Shown here: positions 1-6,891 of the stretch, in pieces | Position numbering within the stretch: position 1 is the stretch's first letter | Layout of the letters: the number at the start of each line of letters is the position of its first letter | Assembly: GCA_910579845.1 (NCBI GenBank) | Contig: CAJTWL010000034.1 | Coordinates: 1 to 20,807, forward strand | Source of the DNA: an uncultured Muribaculaceae bacterium | Lineage (GTDB): Bacteria; Bacteroidota; Bacteroidia; Bacteroidales; Muribaculaceae | Direction of reading: 5' to 3' | Length of the DNA stretch: 20,807 nucleotides | The notes under the pieces: generated by a model | Databases searched by the model: none | Told to the model about the DNA's origin: nothing | What the model saw: the letters and a program-made list of their open reading frames with translations, nothing else | Position numbers and translations under genes: made by a program

Positions 1-2
1 GT

Positions 3-104
3 TTCAAGAAAATGTCGGATGCAATAATCGTAAACCGATATGATGCCTGTCTCGATGACGTGATCCAGAAAGTATATACACGCGATATTTTCAAAAGAGA
101 TTGA
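3..104 (+). CDS. ugd: UDP-glucose 6-dehydrogenase, C-terminal fragment
   Basis: Partial gene entering from the left edge: one frame is open from position 3 to a TGA at 102-104, about 33 codons, while the other two + frames stop early. The encoded tail ends in V-Y-T-R-D-I-F-K-R-D, preceded by S-D-A-I-I-V-N-R-Y. From memory this closely resembles the extreme C-terminus of UDP-glucose 6-dehydrogenases, which oxidise UDP-glucose to UDP-glucuronate in the cytoplasm. The neighbourhood fits, because UDP-GlcA is a common capsule precursor. The next gene begins 17 bases downstream, so co-transcription is likely. With so little sequence the assignment rests on the C-terminal signature alone; another nucleotide-sugar dehydrogenase of the same superfamily is the main alternative. 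Confidence 0.68.
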   Translation, partial: FKKMSDAIIVNRYDACLDDVIQKVYTRDIFKRD

Positions 105-121
105 TTTTAGAAAGATAAATA

Positions 122-1240
122 ATGCTCAAAATGGGTAACAAACAAATAACAGTTACATCCCCACTGCTGCCAAATCTTGAGGAATTTCAAGATTTACTCA
201 AAGAGATATGGAGCAGAAAGTGGATTACGAATAACGGTTCTTTCCACCATAAACTTGAAGAAGCGTTGGCAGATTACCTCAAGGTTCCGTATGTAAGCCT
301 TTTTACAAATGGCACCTTGCCCCTCATTACCGCACTTCAGGCTCTTCGTATTACAGGTGAGGTCATAACGACACCATACAGTTTTGTCGCCACAACCCAT
401 GCCCTGTGGTGGAACGGAATCAAGCCTGTGTTCGTTGACATAGACCCAAAAACCGGCAATATCAATCCGGACTGTATAGAAGCTGCCATCACTCCCAAAA
501 CAACGGCCATTATGCCCGTGCATGTTTATGGAAAGCCTTGCGACACCGAGCGGATTCAGGCTATTGCAGATAAATATGGATTAAAGATTATTTACGATGC
601 CGCCCATGCTTTCGGAGTAGAGGTCAGCGGAGAATCAATTCTTAATGCAGGAGACATGTCGACACTTTCCTTCCATGCCACAAAGGTCTACAACACAATA
701 GAAGGTGGTGCAATGGTAATGCACGATGAGAAAACCAAGAGACGCATCGACTATCTGAAAAATTTTGGATTTGCCGGAGAGACGGAGGTAGTTGCTCCAG
801 GTATAAACTCTAAACTCGATGAAATACGCTCAGCCTACGGTTTGCTTAATCTGCGACAGGTTGATCAAGCTATTGAAGCCAGACATCAGGTTGCTGTCGC
901 ATACCGTAATGCACTGCGCGATGTTCCCGGCGTTACATTTTTTGACGACATGCCCGGTGTACGCCACAACTATAGCTACTTTCCCATCTTCATAGATGCC
1001 GAAAAATACGGAATGACACGCGATGAGCTTTACTTCAAGATGCGCGATAATAATGTACTCGGACGCCGATACTTCTACCCTCTCATCAGCGAGTTCACAA
1101 CATACCGAGGTCTACCCTCGTCGGTTCCTGAGAATCTGCCCAACGCACACTGCATGGCGAATAGTGTCATTTGCTTGCCTATGCACCATGCATTAATTGA
1201 TGAAGATATTAAACGTGTAATCGAACAAATCCGAAAATGA
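122..1240 (+). CDS. DegT/DnrJ/EryC1/StrS sugar aminotransferase (VioA-like)
   Basis: 372-residue PLP-dependent aminotransferase of full family length. Visible motifs: the R-K-W-I-T-N-N-G entry motif (residues 32-39), S-N/T-N-G-T near 62-65, Y-D-A-A-H-A (158-163, with D159 contacting the PLP pyridine nitrogen) and S-F-H-A-T-K-V-Y-N-T-I-E-G-G (183-196), in which K188 is the Schiff-base lysine. The N-terminal pattern resembles enzymes that aminate C4 of dTDP-4-keto-6-deoxyglucose (VioA type), so the likely product is a 4-amino-4,6-dideoxy nucleotide sugar. That substrate is inferred; no RmlA/RmlB-type enzymes are in the window. An in-frame ATG at 131 is an alternative start and fits the family N-terminus better. 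The stop overlaps the next start (ATGA), implying translational coupling with the ATP-grasp gene. Confidence 0.9.
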   Translation: MLKMGNKQITVTSPLLPNLEEFQDLLKEIWSRKWITNNGSFHHKLEEALADYLKVPYVSLFTNGTLPLITALQALRITGEVITTPYSFVATTHALWWNGIKPVFVDIDPKTGNINPDCIEAAITPKTTAIMPVHVYGKPCDTERIQAIADKYGLKIIYDAAHAFGVEVSGESILNAGDMSTLSFHATKVYNTIEGGAMVMHDEKTKRRIDYLKNFGFAGETEVVAPGINSKLDEIRSAYGLLNLRQVDQAIEARHQVAVAYRNALRDVPGVTFFDDMPGVRHNYSYFPIFIDAEKYGMTRDELYFKMRDNNVLGRRYFYPLISEFTTYRGLPSSVPENLPNAHCMANSVICLPMHHALIDEDIKRVIEQIRK

Positions 1241-2457
1241 GCGAATCAAAGCAAAAGAAACTAATGTTGCTCGGAGGTTCCGCAGCTCAAATTATAGCCA
1301 TTAAAAAAGCAAAGGAATTAGGGTATTACACGGTCGTCTGTGACTATCTGCCGGATAATCCAGGCAGATTAATCGCGGATTCCTTCCATCTGATTAGTAC
1401 AACAGACAAAGAAGCTGTTCTTGATGTTGCCAAACTCGAAAACATAGATGGCATAGTCGCATATAGTTCGGATCCTGCCGCCCCGACCGCCGCATATGTG
1501 GCAAAAAAATTACAGCTTCGAGGTATTGATTACAATATAGTTCGTCACTTTTGTGAAAAGCAGTTATTCAGAGAATATCTAAAGTCAAATGGATTCAATA
1601 TACCAGAATCAATAAGAGTTGAAATACCATATCATTTAGACAACATTGATATCTCAAAGCTCCAATTTCCTATTATAGTCAAACCGACTGATTCATCCGG
1701 AAGCAAAGGCATTACAGTCCTGCGCAAACCGGAAGGACTTGCAGACGCACTGAAATATGCATGTGAGTATTCGAGAAACAGCACATTGATTATAGAGGAG
1801 TTTATCGAACGCGACCATCAACATGTAATTGAAGCAGAGATATTCGCTGTTGATGGCAAAGTAGAATCATGGGGGTTGATTAACAGTATACGCGATTGTG
1901 CATCCAATCCATTGCTTCCCGCAGCGTACAGCTATCCTATCGATCTTACACCGGAACGTAAAGCCATAGTTAAGAAAGAAATTTCACGTTTAATAAAGTC
2001 GACTGGACAAACTTCGGGAGCTTTCAATATCGAGATGATTATCGATCGGGAAAACCGGTTATTCTTTCTCGATGCAGGTCCTCGTAATGGCGGGAACATG
2101 CTCCCGGAATTCATTTCTATGATATCCGGTAAAGATATTGTAGCAGCCACTATAAAAAACGCAATGGAAGATTGTAAAAATCTTGATATCAGTCTTGACG
2201 GTGAGTCTGGCGGTTTTTGGGGTTTGGGTGTTCTTCATTCTTCCAGATCAGGAAGATTCGACAGTATAAAATATTCAAGGGCTGCTGTTGATTCGCTCGT
2301 ACGTGAAGAGATTCAAAAGAATTCCAACGATCAAGTGAATCCTTTCTTACGCTGCAATGACCTTGTCGGACTTAACTTCCTGCATTTCTCGACGAAAAAA
2401 GAAATGGATGATGTCATGTGCAATATGGATAGCTCAATGAAAGTAATCTTGAAATGA
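1237..2457 (+). CDS. ATP-grasp ligase (module A)
   Basis: 406 residues. The N-terminal part starts with a nucleotide-binding-like strand (L-M-L-L-G-G-S) typical of the biotin-carboxylase-like preATP-grasp domain. The ATP-grasp core follows: I-V-K-P-T-D-S-S-G-S-K-G (147-158, K149 and glycine-rich loop), I-I-E-E-F (185-189, adenine hinge), F-N-I-E-M (263-267) and L-D-A-G-P-R-N-G-G-N (278-287). D279 and N284 would hold Mg; the first is more often Glu, a conservative change. Such ligases join a carboxylate to an amine through an acyl phosphate. Overlap with the aminotransferase gene suggests the acceptor is the new sugar amine and the donor an amino acid or other small acid, but this is inference. 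It is only distantly like the second ATP-grasp at 19379. Confidence 0.85.
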   Translation: MSESKQKKLMLLGGSAAQIIAIKKAKELGYYTVVCDYLPDNPGRLIADSFHLISTTDKEAVLDVAKLENIDGIVAYSSDPAAPTAAYVAKKLQLRGIDYNIVRHFCEKQLFREYLKSNGFNIPESIRVEIPYHLDNIDISKLQFPIIVKPTDSSGSKGITVLRKPEGLADALKYACEYSRNSTLIIEEFIERDHQHVIEAEIFAVDGKVESWGLINSIRDCASNPLLPAAYSYPIDLTPERKAIVKKEISRLIKSTGQTSGAFNIEMIIDRENRLFFLDAGPRNGGNMLPEFISMISGKDIVAATIKNAMEDCKNLDISLDGESGGFWGLGVLHSSRSGRFDSIKYSRAAVDSLVREEIQKNSNDQVNPFLRCNDLVGLNFLHFSTKKEMDDVMCNMDSSMKVILK

Positions 2458-2520
2458 AAGAAACAGGTAGTGATATTCCTTCATTGTGTAATGTCAAAGT
2501 GCAATAATTCAATTTTAATT

Positions 2521-2956
2521 ATGAGCTTGATTTATAACATAGAACATTTAGATTATACAGAAGTAGTAAGCCATCTCCGTATTAGTGCCAAAGATTTTGA
2601 ACCTGTTACAACAGAGAATATGCAGTCTTACGCTAATAAATTGTCCTCAAACGCCTTATTCGCAACGTGTAAAACAAACGAAAATAATCTGATAGGGCTG
2701 ATTGCCTTTTATGCTAACCGATGTCCGAATGCTTATATTTCACACGTTTGGGTATCAGAGTATCATCGGGGGGGGGGGCATTTGTGGCAAATTACTAAGA
2801 ATAATTGAAGAATACTGCAAAAAATACAAGTTTAACAATCTAAGGCTTGAAGTTATTCAAGGCAATCTCGCAGCCATAAGAGCATACAAAAAACAGAACT
2901 TTGAAATCATTTCCATCAATGGTCATAAACATTTGATGGAGAAAATTATAATTTGA
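2521..2956 (+). CDS. Phase-variable GNAT acyltransferase, module A (out of frame at G11)
   Basis: As written, translation from ATG 2521 gives 95 residues ending at 2808, running out of frame after R-G-G-G. The downstream frame continues a normal GNAT fold to a stop at 2956. Removing one G from the 11-G run joins the halves into a 144-residue protein with R-G-G-G-I-C-G-K-L-L (83-92) as acetyl-CoA motif A and N-L-A-A-I-R-A-Y-K-K (115-124) as motif B. Family knowledge: GNATs transfer acyl groups from acyl-CoA to amines. In this locus the acceptor is probably an amino-sugar or sugar-bound amine (inference). Upstream in-frame ATGs at 2470 and 2491 exist, but the GNAT-like sequence begins at about 2521. 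It lies 63 bases after the ATP-grasp gene. The break could be phase variation, a pseudogene or a base-calling error. Confidence 0.8.
2768..2778 (+). repeat. Homopolymeric G11 tract inside GNAT gene (slippage site)
   Basis: Eleven consecutive G lie in the codons for the R-G-G-G acetyl-CoA loop. Ten G (or 7 or 13) restore the frame, but only 10 preserves the family's R-x-x-G-x-G/A spacing. The neighbouring genes encode glycine with mixed codons, so three successive GGG codons are unusual and suggest the run is maintained. Confidence 0.92.
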
Positions 2957-2963
2957 TTCTCCC

Positions 2964-2991
2964 TGTTCAAGGGCAGAATCGCCCTTGAACA
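2964..2991 (+). promoter_or_regulatory. Perfect 11-bp stem hairpin abutting a start codon
   Basis: TGTTCAAGGGC (2964-2974), loop AGAATC, then GCCCTTGAACA (2981-2991) form a perfect inverted repeat. Its last base is the A of the ATG at 2991. No T-run follows on either strand, so it does not look like an intrinsic terminator. Placed over the ribosome-landing region, it could limit translation of the downstream gene or uncouple it from the GNAT upstream. The structure is seen directly; the function is inferred. Confidence 0.6.
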
Positions 2992-3947
2992 TGAAACCAA
3001 TAGGAGGATATTTTGAATTTGAGTTACCGGCAGGCAATTTGACAGCAATTCCTTCCGGGGTATTAGTCAATTCCGGAAGACACGCATTAGAATATATAAT
3101 TCAGGCATTAGGCAATCGCATTAAGACAATTTGGCTTCCTTATTACACCTGTGAAGTAGTTCTGGAACCTATACGCCGCTTAGGAATAGATTATAACTTC
3201 TATTCTATCTCTGAAAAATTCGAGATTGACGATGCGATAGAGCTTTCTGAAGGAGAATATATAATTGCCAACAACTATTTTGGCATTAAAGATTCATATA
3301 TCTCCGGTTTAGTACAAAAATATAAAGACAGACTAATTATAGACAACGCCCAGGCTTTCTATTCCAAGTCTCAACCGGAATCTAATCAGATATATAGTCC
3401 GCGTAAATTCTTCGGAGTACCCGATGGCGGTATAGTATCAAGCGAATATAGTATAGATAAAGAACTTCCTGAAGGTTTTTCATATGGACGATGCAGCCAT
3501 TTATTGAAAAGGCTTGATAAGGATGCCGGTTTTGGATACACGGATTTCAAAGCAAACGATCGGCAGATTAAAAACGAGGTCCTTACTCGCATGTCCAAAC
3601 TCACCAAAAGACTATTAAGCACAATTGACTTTGATTATGTGAGGAATAAAAGGAGAGCAAATTACAAATTTCTGCATAATACATTTGCTTCTACAAACAG
3701 GCTGGAACTACCGGACGCCAACAGCTTTGCATGCCCGATGGTCTATCCTTATCTGACCGACGATCCCACTCTTCGCAATAGACTAATTGAGAACGGCATA
3801 TTCGTAGCCACGTATTGGCCTAATGTCCTTGAATGGTGTGAAAAAAGTTCTGTTGAATATCATTTAGCGCAAATGCTTATCCCATTGCCAATAGATCAGA
3901 GATATAACGAAGAGGATATGCAACGAATCATTAACTTAATAAACTGA
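2991..3947 (+). CDS. Atypical DegT-fold PLP aminotransferase-like protein (module A)
   Basis: 318 residues from ATG 2991; a TTG at 2985 is in frame but less likely. Features of the DegT fold are present but diverged: V-N-S-G-R-H-A-L (26-33), L-P-Y-Y-T-C (49-54), I-I-D-N-A-Q-A-F (116-123, D118 as pyridine contact), S-P-R-K-F-F-G-V-P-D-G-G (136-147, K139 as probable PLP lysine) and near the end P-L-P-I-D-Q-R-Y. It lacks the long sugar-binding regions of the classical enzyme at 122-1240 and is shorter than most family members. The same signatures recur in the protein at 17838, so the two form a distinct subfamily. Substrate unknown; context suggests making an amino compound used for glycan decoration. 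A four-base gap separates it from the next GNAT gene. Confidence 0.72.
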   Translation: MKPIGGYFEFELPAGNLTAIPSGVLVNSGRHALEYIIQALGNRIKTIWLPYYTCEVVLEPIRRLGIDYNFYSISEKFEIDDAIELSEGEYIIANNYFGIKDSYISGLVQKYKDRLIIDNAQAFYSKSQPESNQIYSPRKFFGVPDGGIVSSEYSIDKELPEGFSYGRCSHLLKRLDKDAGFGYTDFKANDRQIKNEVLTRMSKLTKRLLSTIDFDYVRNKRRANYKFLHNTFASTNRLELPDANSFACPMVYPYLTDDPTLRNRLIENGIFVATYWPNVLEWCEKSSVEYHLAQMLIPLPIDQRYNEEDMQRIINLIN

Positions 3948-3951
3948 GCAA

Positions 3952-4434
3952 ATGGAGGTATTTATCAGACCACTAATTGAGCAGGATGCCTATACATCTG
4001 TAAAATGGCGCAACGACTCCGAGGTTTTCAAATACACCGGGAACACATATGACCATGAAATAACTATCGAAAGTGAGATTTCATGGATAAAAAGAGTTAT
4101 ATCAAATACTAAGGATTATCGATGCGCCATAATCGTAGACGGTGTGTATGTAGGCAACATATATCTTACAGATATTGAAAACAGGACGGCACAATATCAT
4201 ATCTTTATCGGTGAGAAATCATTTTGGGGCAAAGGAATCGCCAAACAAGCATCATTGCTTATAATCAAACATGGATTTGAAAAGCTTGGTCTTAGCCGAA
4301 TTATGCTACGCGTCCGAAGAGAGAACCTTTCAGCGCTTGCACTTTACAAGAGCCTTGGCTTTGAGGCAACGGATGAAACAGACATGTTGACAATGTCTCT
4401 TCAGAGAGAATCATTTCACCCATACCTTCTATAG
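3952..4434 (+). CDS. GNAT N-acetyltransferase, RimJ/PseH-like
   Basis: 160-residue intact GNAT of the RimJ/RimL type. It starts with the typical strand I-R-P-L-I-E-Q-D-A (5-13), and has the acetyl-CoA motif F-W-G-K-G-I-A-K-Q-A (91-100) and the motif B helix N-L-S-A-L-A-L-Y-K-S-L-G-F (125-137). It contains no poly-G tract: the loop is coded GGC-AAA-GGA, in contrast to the GNAT genes at 2521 and 17358. PseH-like members acetylate 4-amino nucleotide sugars, which suits a locus with a VioA-like aminotransferase, but the substrate is not proven. It starts four bases after the atypical DegT gene. In module B the corresponding DegT protein carries a GNAT domain fused to its C-terminus. Confidence 0.85.
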   Translation: MEVFIRPLIEQDAYTSVKWRNDSEVFKYTGNTYDHEITIESEISWIKRVISNTKDYRCAIIVDGVYVGNIYLTDIENRTAQYHIFIGEKSFWGKGIAKQASLLIIKHGFEKLGLSRIMLRVRRENLSALALYKSLGFEATDETDMLTMSLQRESFHPYLL

Positions 4435-4500
4435 AACAAGTCTTTTTTATTTGATTGTAAATCCAAAGCATCGGAATAAAGTTTGCTAATTTAGAGAATT

Positions 4501-5442
4501 ATGAAGATTAATGATACTGACGTGACAAATTTTGCACCTATAATAATTCCCACCTTATGTCGATATGACCACTTTAAGCGTTGTGTTGAGAGTTTGACCC
4601 GATGTACCCATGCCGATAAAACAGAGTTGATAATAGGATTGGATTTTCCTCTTAAAGAATCACACAAAGAAGGTTACTCTAAAATATCCGATTATATTAA
4701 TAGTGGAATAAGCGGCTTTAGAAAGGTAACGGTAATCAGACATAGCAGAAACATAGGTGCAATACGTAATTATCATTATATTTTGGATTATGCATTTAAT
4801 TTATACGACAGAGTAATTGCAACCGAAGATGACAATGAATTTTCTCCGAATTTTTTGGATTATATCAATAAAGGGCTTGATCTATATAAAGATTCGGACG
4901 ATGTAGTAGCAATATGCGGATATAATTATCCAGTGGATTTGTCGGATTATCCTCAAAACGCATATTTATCATATAATTATTCGGCATGGGGGTATGGTCT
5001 TTGGAAATCAAAGAATGAAAAGTATTTAAAAGAACTGACTTTTGAAACTTCCTGCAATATATTGAAATCTCCAACTTTACTATTTAAAATATTGAAAGAA
5101 AAACCCACATTAGCCATAAGTCTATGGCATATGTCTCGACGAAAAACACTGCTTGGAGATGTTAATTGGGAAACATATAATATAACCAGAAATCATTACT
5201 CATTGTTCCCTCGGCTATCATTAGTAAGGAATTGGGGACACGATGGTACGGGCATAAATTGCTCAGCTTACAGTGATGACGTATACATAAATCAAAAAAT
5301 AGATGTTTGCCCGACATTCAATTTCAGTGGTGAAATAAAAATTCTTCCTCATAAATTCAATAAGCGATTGCGTAAGTTTTTTGGTGACAGACCTTATGAT
5401 CTGATATTACGTTCTTACCGATTTCTGAAAAGACATTTTTAG
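4501..5442 (+). CDS. Glycosyltransferase, GT-A fold (GT2-like)
   Basis: 313 residues. The N-terminus reads A-P-I-I-I-P-T-L-C-R-Y-D-H-F (12-25), the usual first strand and loop of a GT-A transferase. The nucleotide-sugar/metal site is the acidic motif A-T-E-D-D-N-E-F-S-P (107-116), followed by F-L-D-Y. The enzyme would transfer one sugar from a nucleotide-sugar to the lipid-linked repeat unit at the inner membrane. Donor and linkage cannot be read from sequence. There is no strong transmembrane segment; the C-terminal Arg/Lys-rich tail may help membrane association. A 66-base gap separates it from the acetyltransferase upstream, and nine bases separate it from wzx. Confidence 0.85.
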   Translation: MKINDTDVTNFAPIIIPTLCRYDHFKRCVESLTRCTHADKTELIIGLDFPLKESHKEGYSKISDYINSGISGFRKVTVIRHSRNIGAIRNYHYILDYAFNLYDRVIATEDDNEFSPNFLDYINKGLDLYKDSDDVVAICGYNYPVDLSDYPQNAYLSYNYSAWGYGLWKSKNEKYLKELTFETSCNILKSPTLLFKILKEKPTLAISLWHMSRRKTLLGDVNWETYNITRNHYSLFPRLSLVRNWGHDGTGINCSAYSDDVYINQKIDVCPTFNFSGEIKILPHKFNKRLRKFFGDRPYDLILRSYRFLKRHF

Positions 5443-5451
5443 TCAAGATTC

Positions 5452-6891
5452 ATGGAACCGACCGGAAATAGAACGATTATAGGCTTTGCGTGGAAATTTT
5501 TTGAGAAGATCAGTTACCAGGTAATCAATCTGGTGATACAAATAGTACTTGCCAGAATCCTGATGCCTGATGACTACGGGATCATTGCATTACTTGCAAT
5601 ATTTATGGCAATTGGAGATGTGTTCATAAAGAATGGCTTTACTACAGCCATAATACAAAAGAAAAATACCGACAACCTGGATTTATCGACAGTATTCTGG
5701 GGAAATGTCGCTTTGTCAGTCACACTATATATTATTTTATATATAACCGCACCTGCAATTGCCGCATTTTATAGGCAACCGCACCTTATAGATATTACTC
5801 GTGTCTTATCATTAAACCTGATAATTGGCGGGCTATGTGCTATTCATTTTGCTTTGATAGCAAAAAAAATCGATTTTAAGAAAAGCTATGTAGTTAATCT
5901 TATTAATGTCCTCACAATGGGATTTGTCGGTATATTGCTGGCAATAAATGGTTTCGGTGCATGGGCATTGGTGTTTTCAGTATTAAGCGGGGCTTTGGTA
6001 TCCGGAATCGTACTATATATAATCGTAAAATGGCATCCTCGATTTATATTTTCATTTGAACGCCTAAAGACCTTATTTACATATAGTTCAAAAGTGCTTA
6101 GTTCAAATCTGCTTAATACGGTTTTTAACAATGTACATGTTCTTATAATCGGGCGTTTCTTTACGAGTTCATCATTGGCATATTATCAAAGGGGACAAGC
6201 GTTGCCACAATCCATCATGAATTCGATTGACGGTTCTTTCTCAGAGGTAATGTACCCGACATATTCATTGATACAAGATGATCTGGATAGATTACGGCTC
6301 GCCATCAGCAAATCTCTGCGTCTCAGCATGTTCATATGTTTACCTTTGATGTTTTGCCTTTGTGCTATGAGTGAAAATCTCACAATTGTATTATTATCCG
6401 ACAAATGGTCGGAAAGTATCCCTTTCATGCAATTAAGTTGCATAATCTGCTCTTTTTGGCCTTTATCCACCGTATCTCATGCAGTCAACGCAATTGGGCG
6501 AAGTGGTCTCACACTAAAAATAAACTTTTTTAGTAAATTCTTCATTTTGTTTTTCATTATGATATGTATTCCATTCGGAGTCTTTGCAATCATGGTCGGA
6601 AGCTTATTGTCGTCAATGGTGATGCTGTTTATTTCATTTCATTATTATAAACGTGCCATTGGCTATGGCATAAAGAATGTCATTTCTGATATACGACTAT
6701 CTTTTCTGAACGCATCGATAGCGGCATCATTAGTTTATCTAATTAATTTTTTAAACTACAATATATATTTAGAACTAACTCTGCAACTGATAACCGGTAT
6801 CGTTTCTTATTGGCTTTTATCCACATTGACTTCTAATGAATCATACTGTTATATCATTGGCATTGTCAAACAAAAGTTCAGACAAAACTGA
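5452..6891 (+). CDS. wzx: Polysaccharide flippase (Wzx/WzxC-like, MOP superfamily)
   Basis: 479 residues, strongly hydrophobic, with about 12 or more candidate membrane helices along its length. The N-terminus resembles the WzxC/PST branch: F-A-W-K-F-F-E-K-I (13-21), V-L-A-R-I-L-M-P-D-D-Y-G (33-44), then F-I-K-N-G-F-T-T-A-I-I-Q-K-K (58-71). Wzx proteins move undecaprenyl-diphosphate-linked repeat units from the cytoplasmic to the periplasmic face. An A8 run at 5862-5869 is in frame and does not disrupt the gene. Its stop overlaps the start of the polymerase gene (TGATG), the expected Wzx-Wzy pairing in a Wzx/Wzy-dependent locus. Confidence 0.92.
   Translation: MEPTGNRTIIGFAWKFFEKISYQVINLVIQIVLARILMPDDYGIIALLAIFMAIGDVFIKNGFTTAIIQKKNTDNLDLSTVFWGNVALSVTLYIILYITAPAIAAFYRQPHLIDITRVLSLNLIIGGLCAIHFALIAKKIDFKKSYVVNLINVLTMGFVGILLAINGFGAWALVFSVLSGALVSGIVLYIIVKWHPRFIFSFERLKTLFTYSSKVLSSNLLNTVFNNVHVLIIGRFFTSSSLAYYQRGQALPQSIMNSIDGSFSEVMYPTYSLIQDDLDRLRLAISKSLRLSMFICLPLMFCLCAMSENLTIVLLSDKWSESIPFMQLSCIICSFWPLSTVSHAVNAIGRSGLTLKINFFSKFFILFFIMICIPFGVFAIMVGSLLSSMVMLFISFHYYKRAIGYGIKNVISDIRLSFLNASIAASLVYLINFLNYNIYLELTLQLITGIVSYWLLSTLTSNESYCYIIGIVKQKFRQN

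Noticed and set aside
2964..2991. Hairpin considered as an intrinsic terminator
   Set aside because: No T-run follows on either strand and it overlaps the next start codon, so a translational role fits better.
4450..4485. Possible promoter before the GT2 gene (TTTG, then AAAGTTTG)
   Set aside because: The -7 box has a mismatch in its TA and the spacing of about 24 bases is too long. Not distinguishable from AT-rich background.
5862..5869. A8 tract in wzx as a phase-variation site (also 10108-10115 in GT4)
   Set aside because: Both tracts are in frame in intact genes; A8 is unremarkable in AT-rich DNA.
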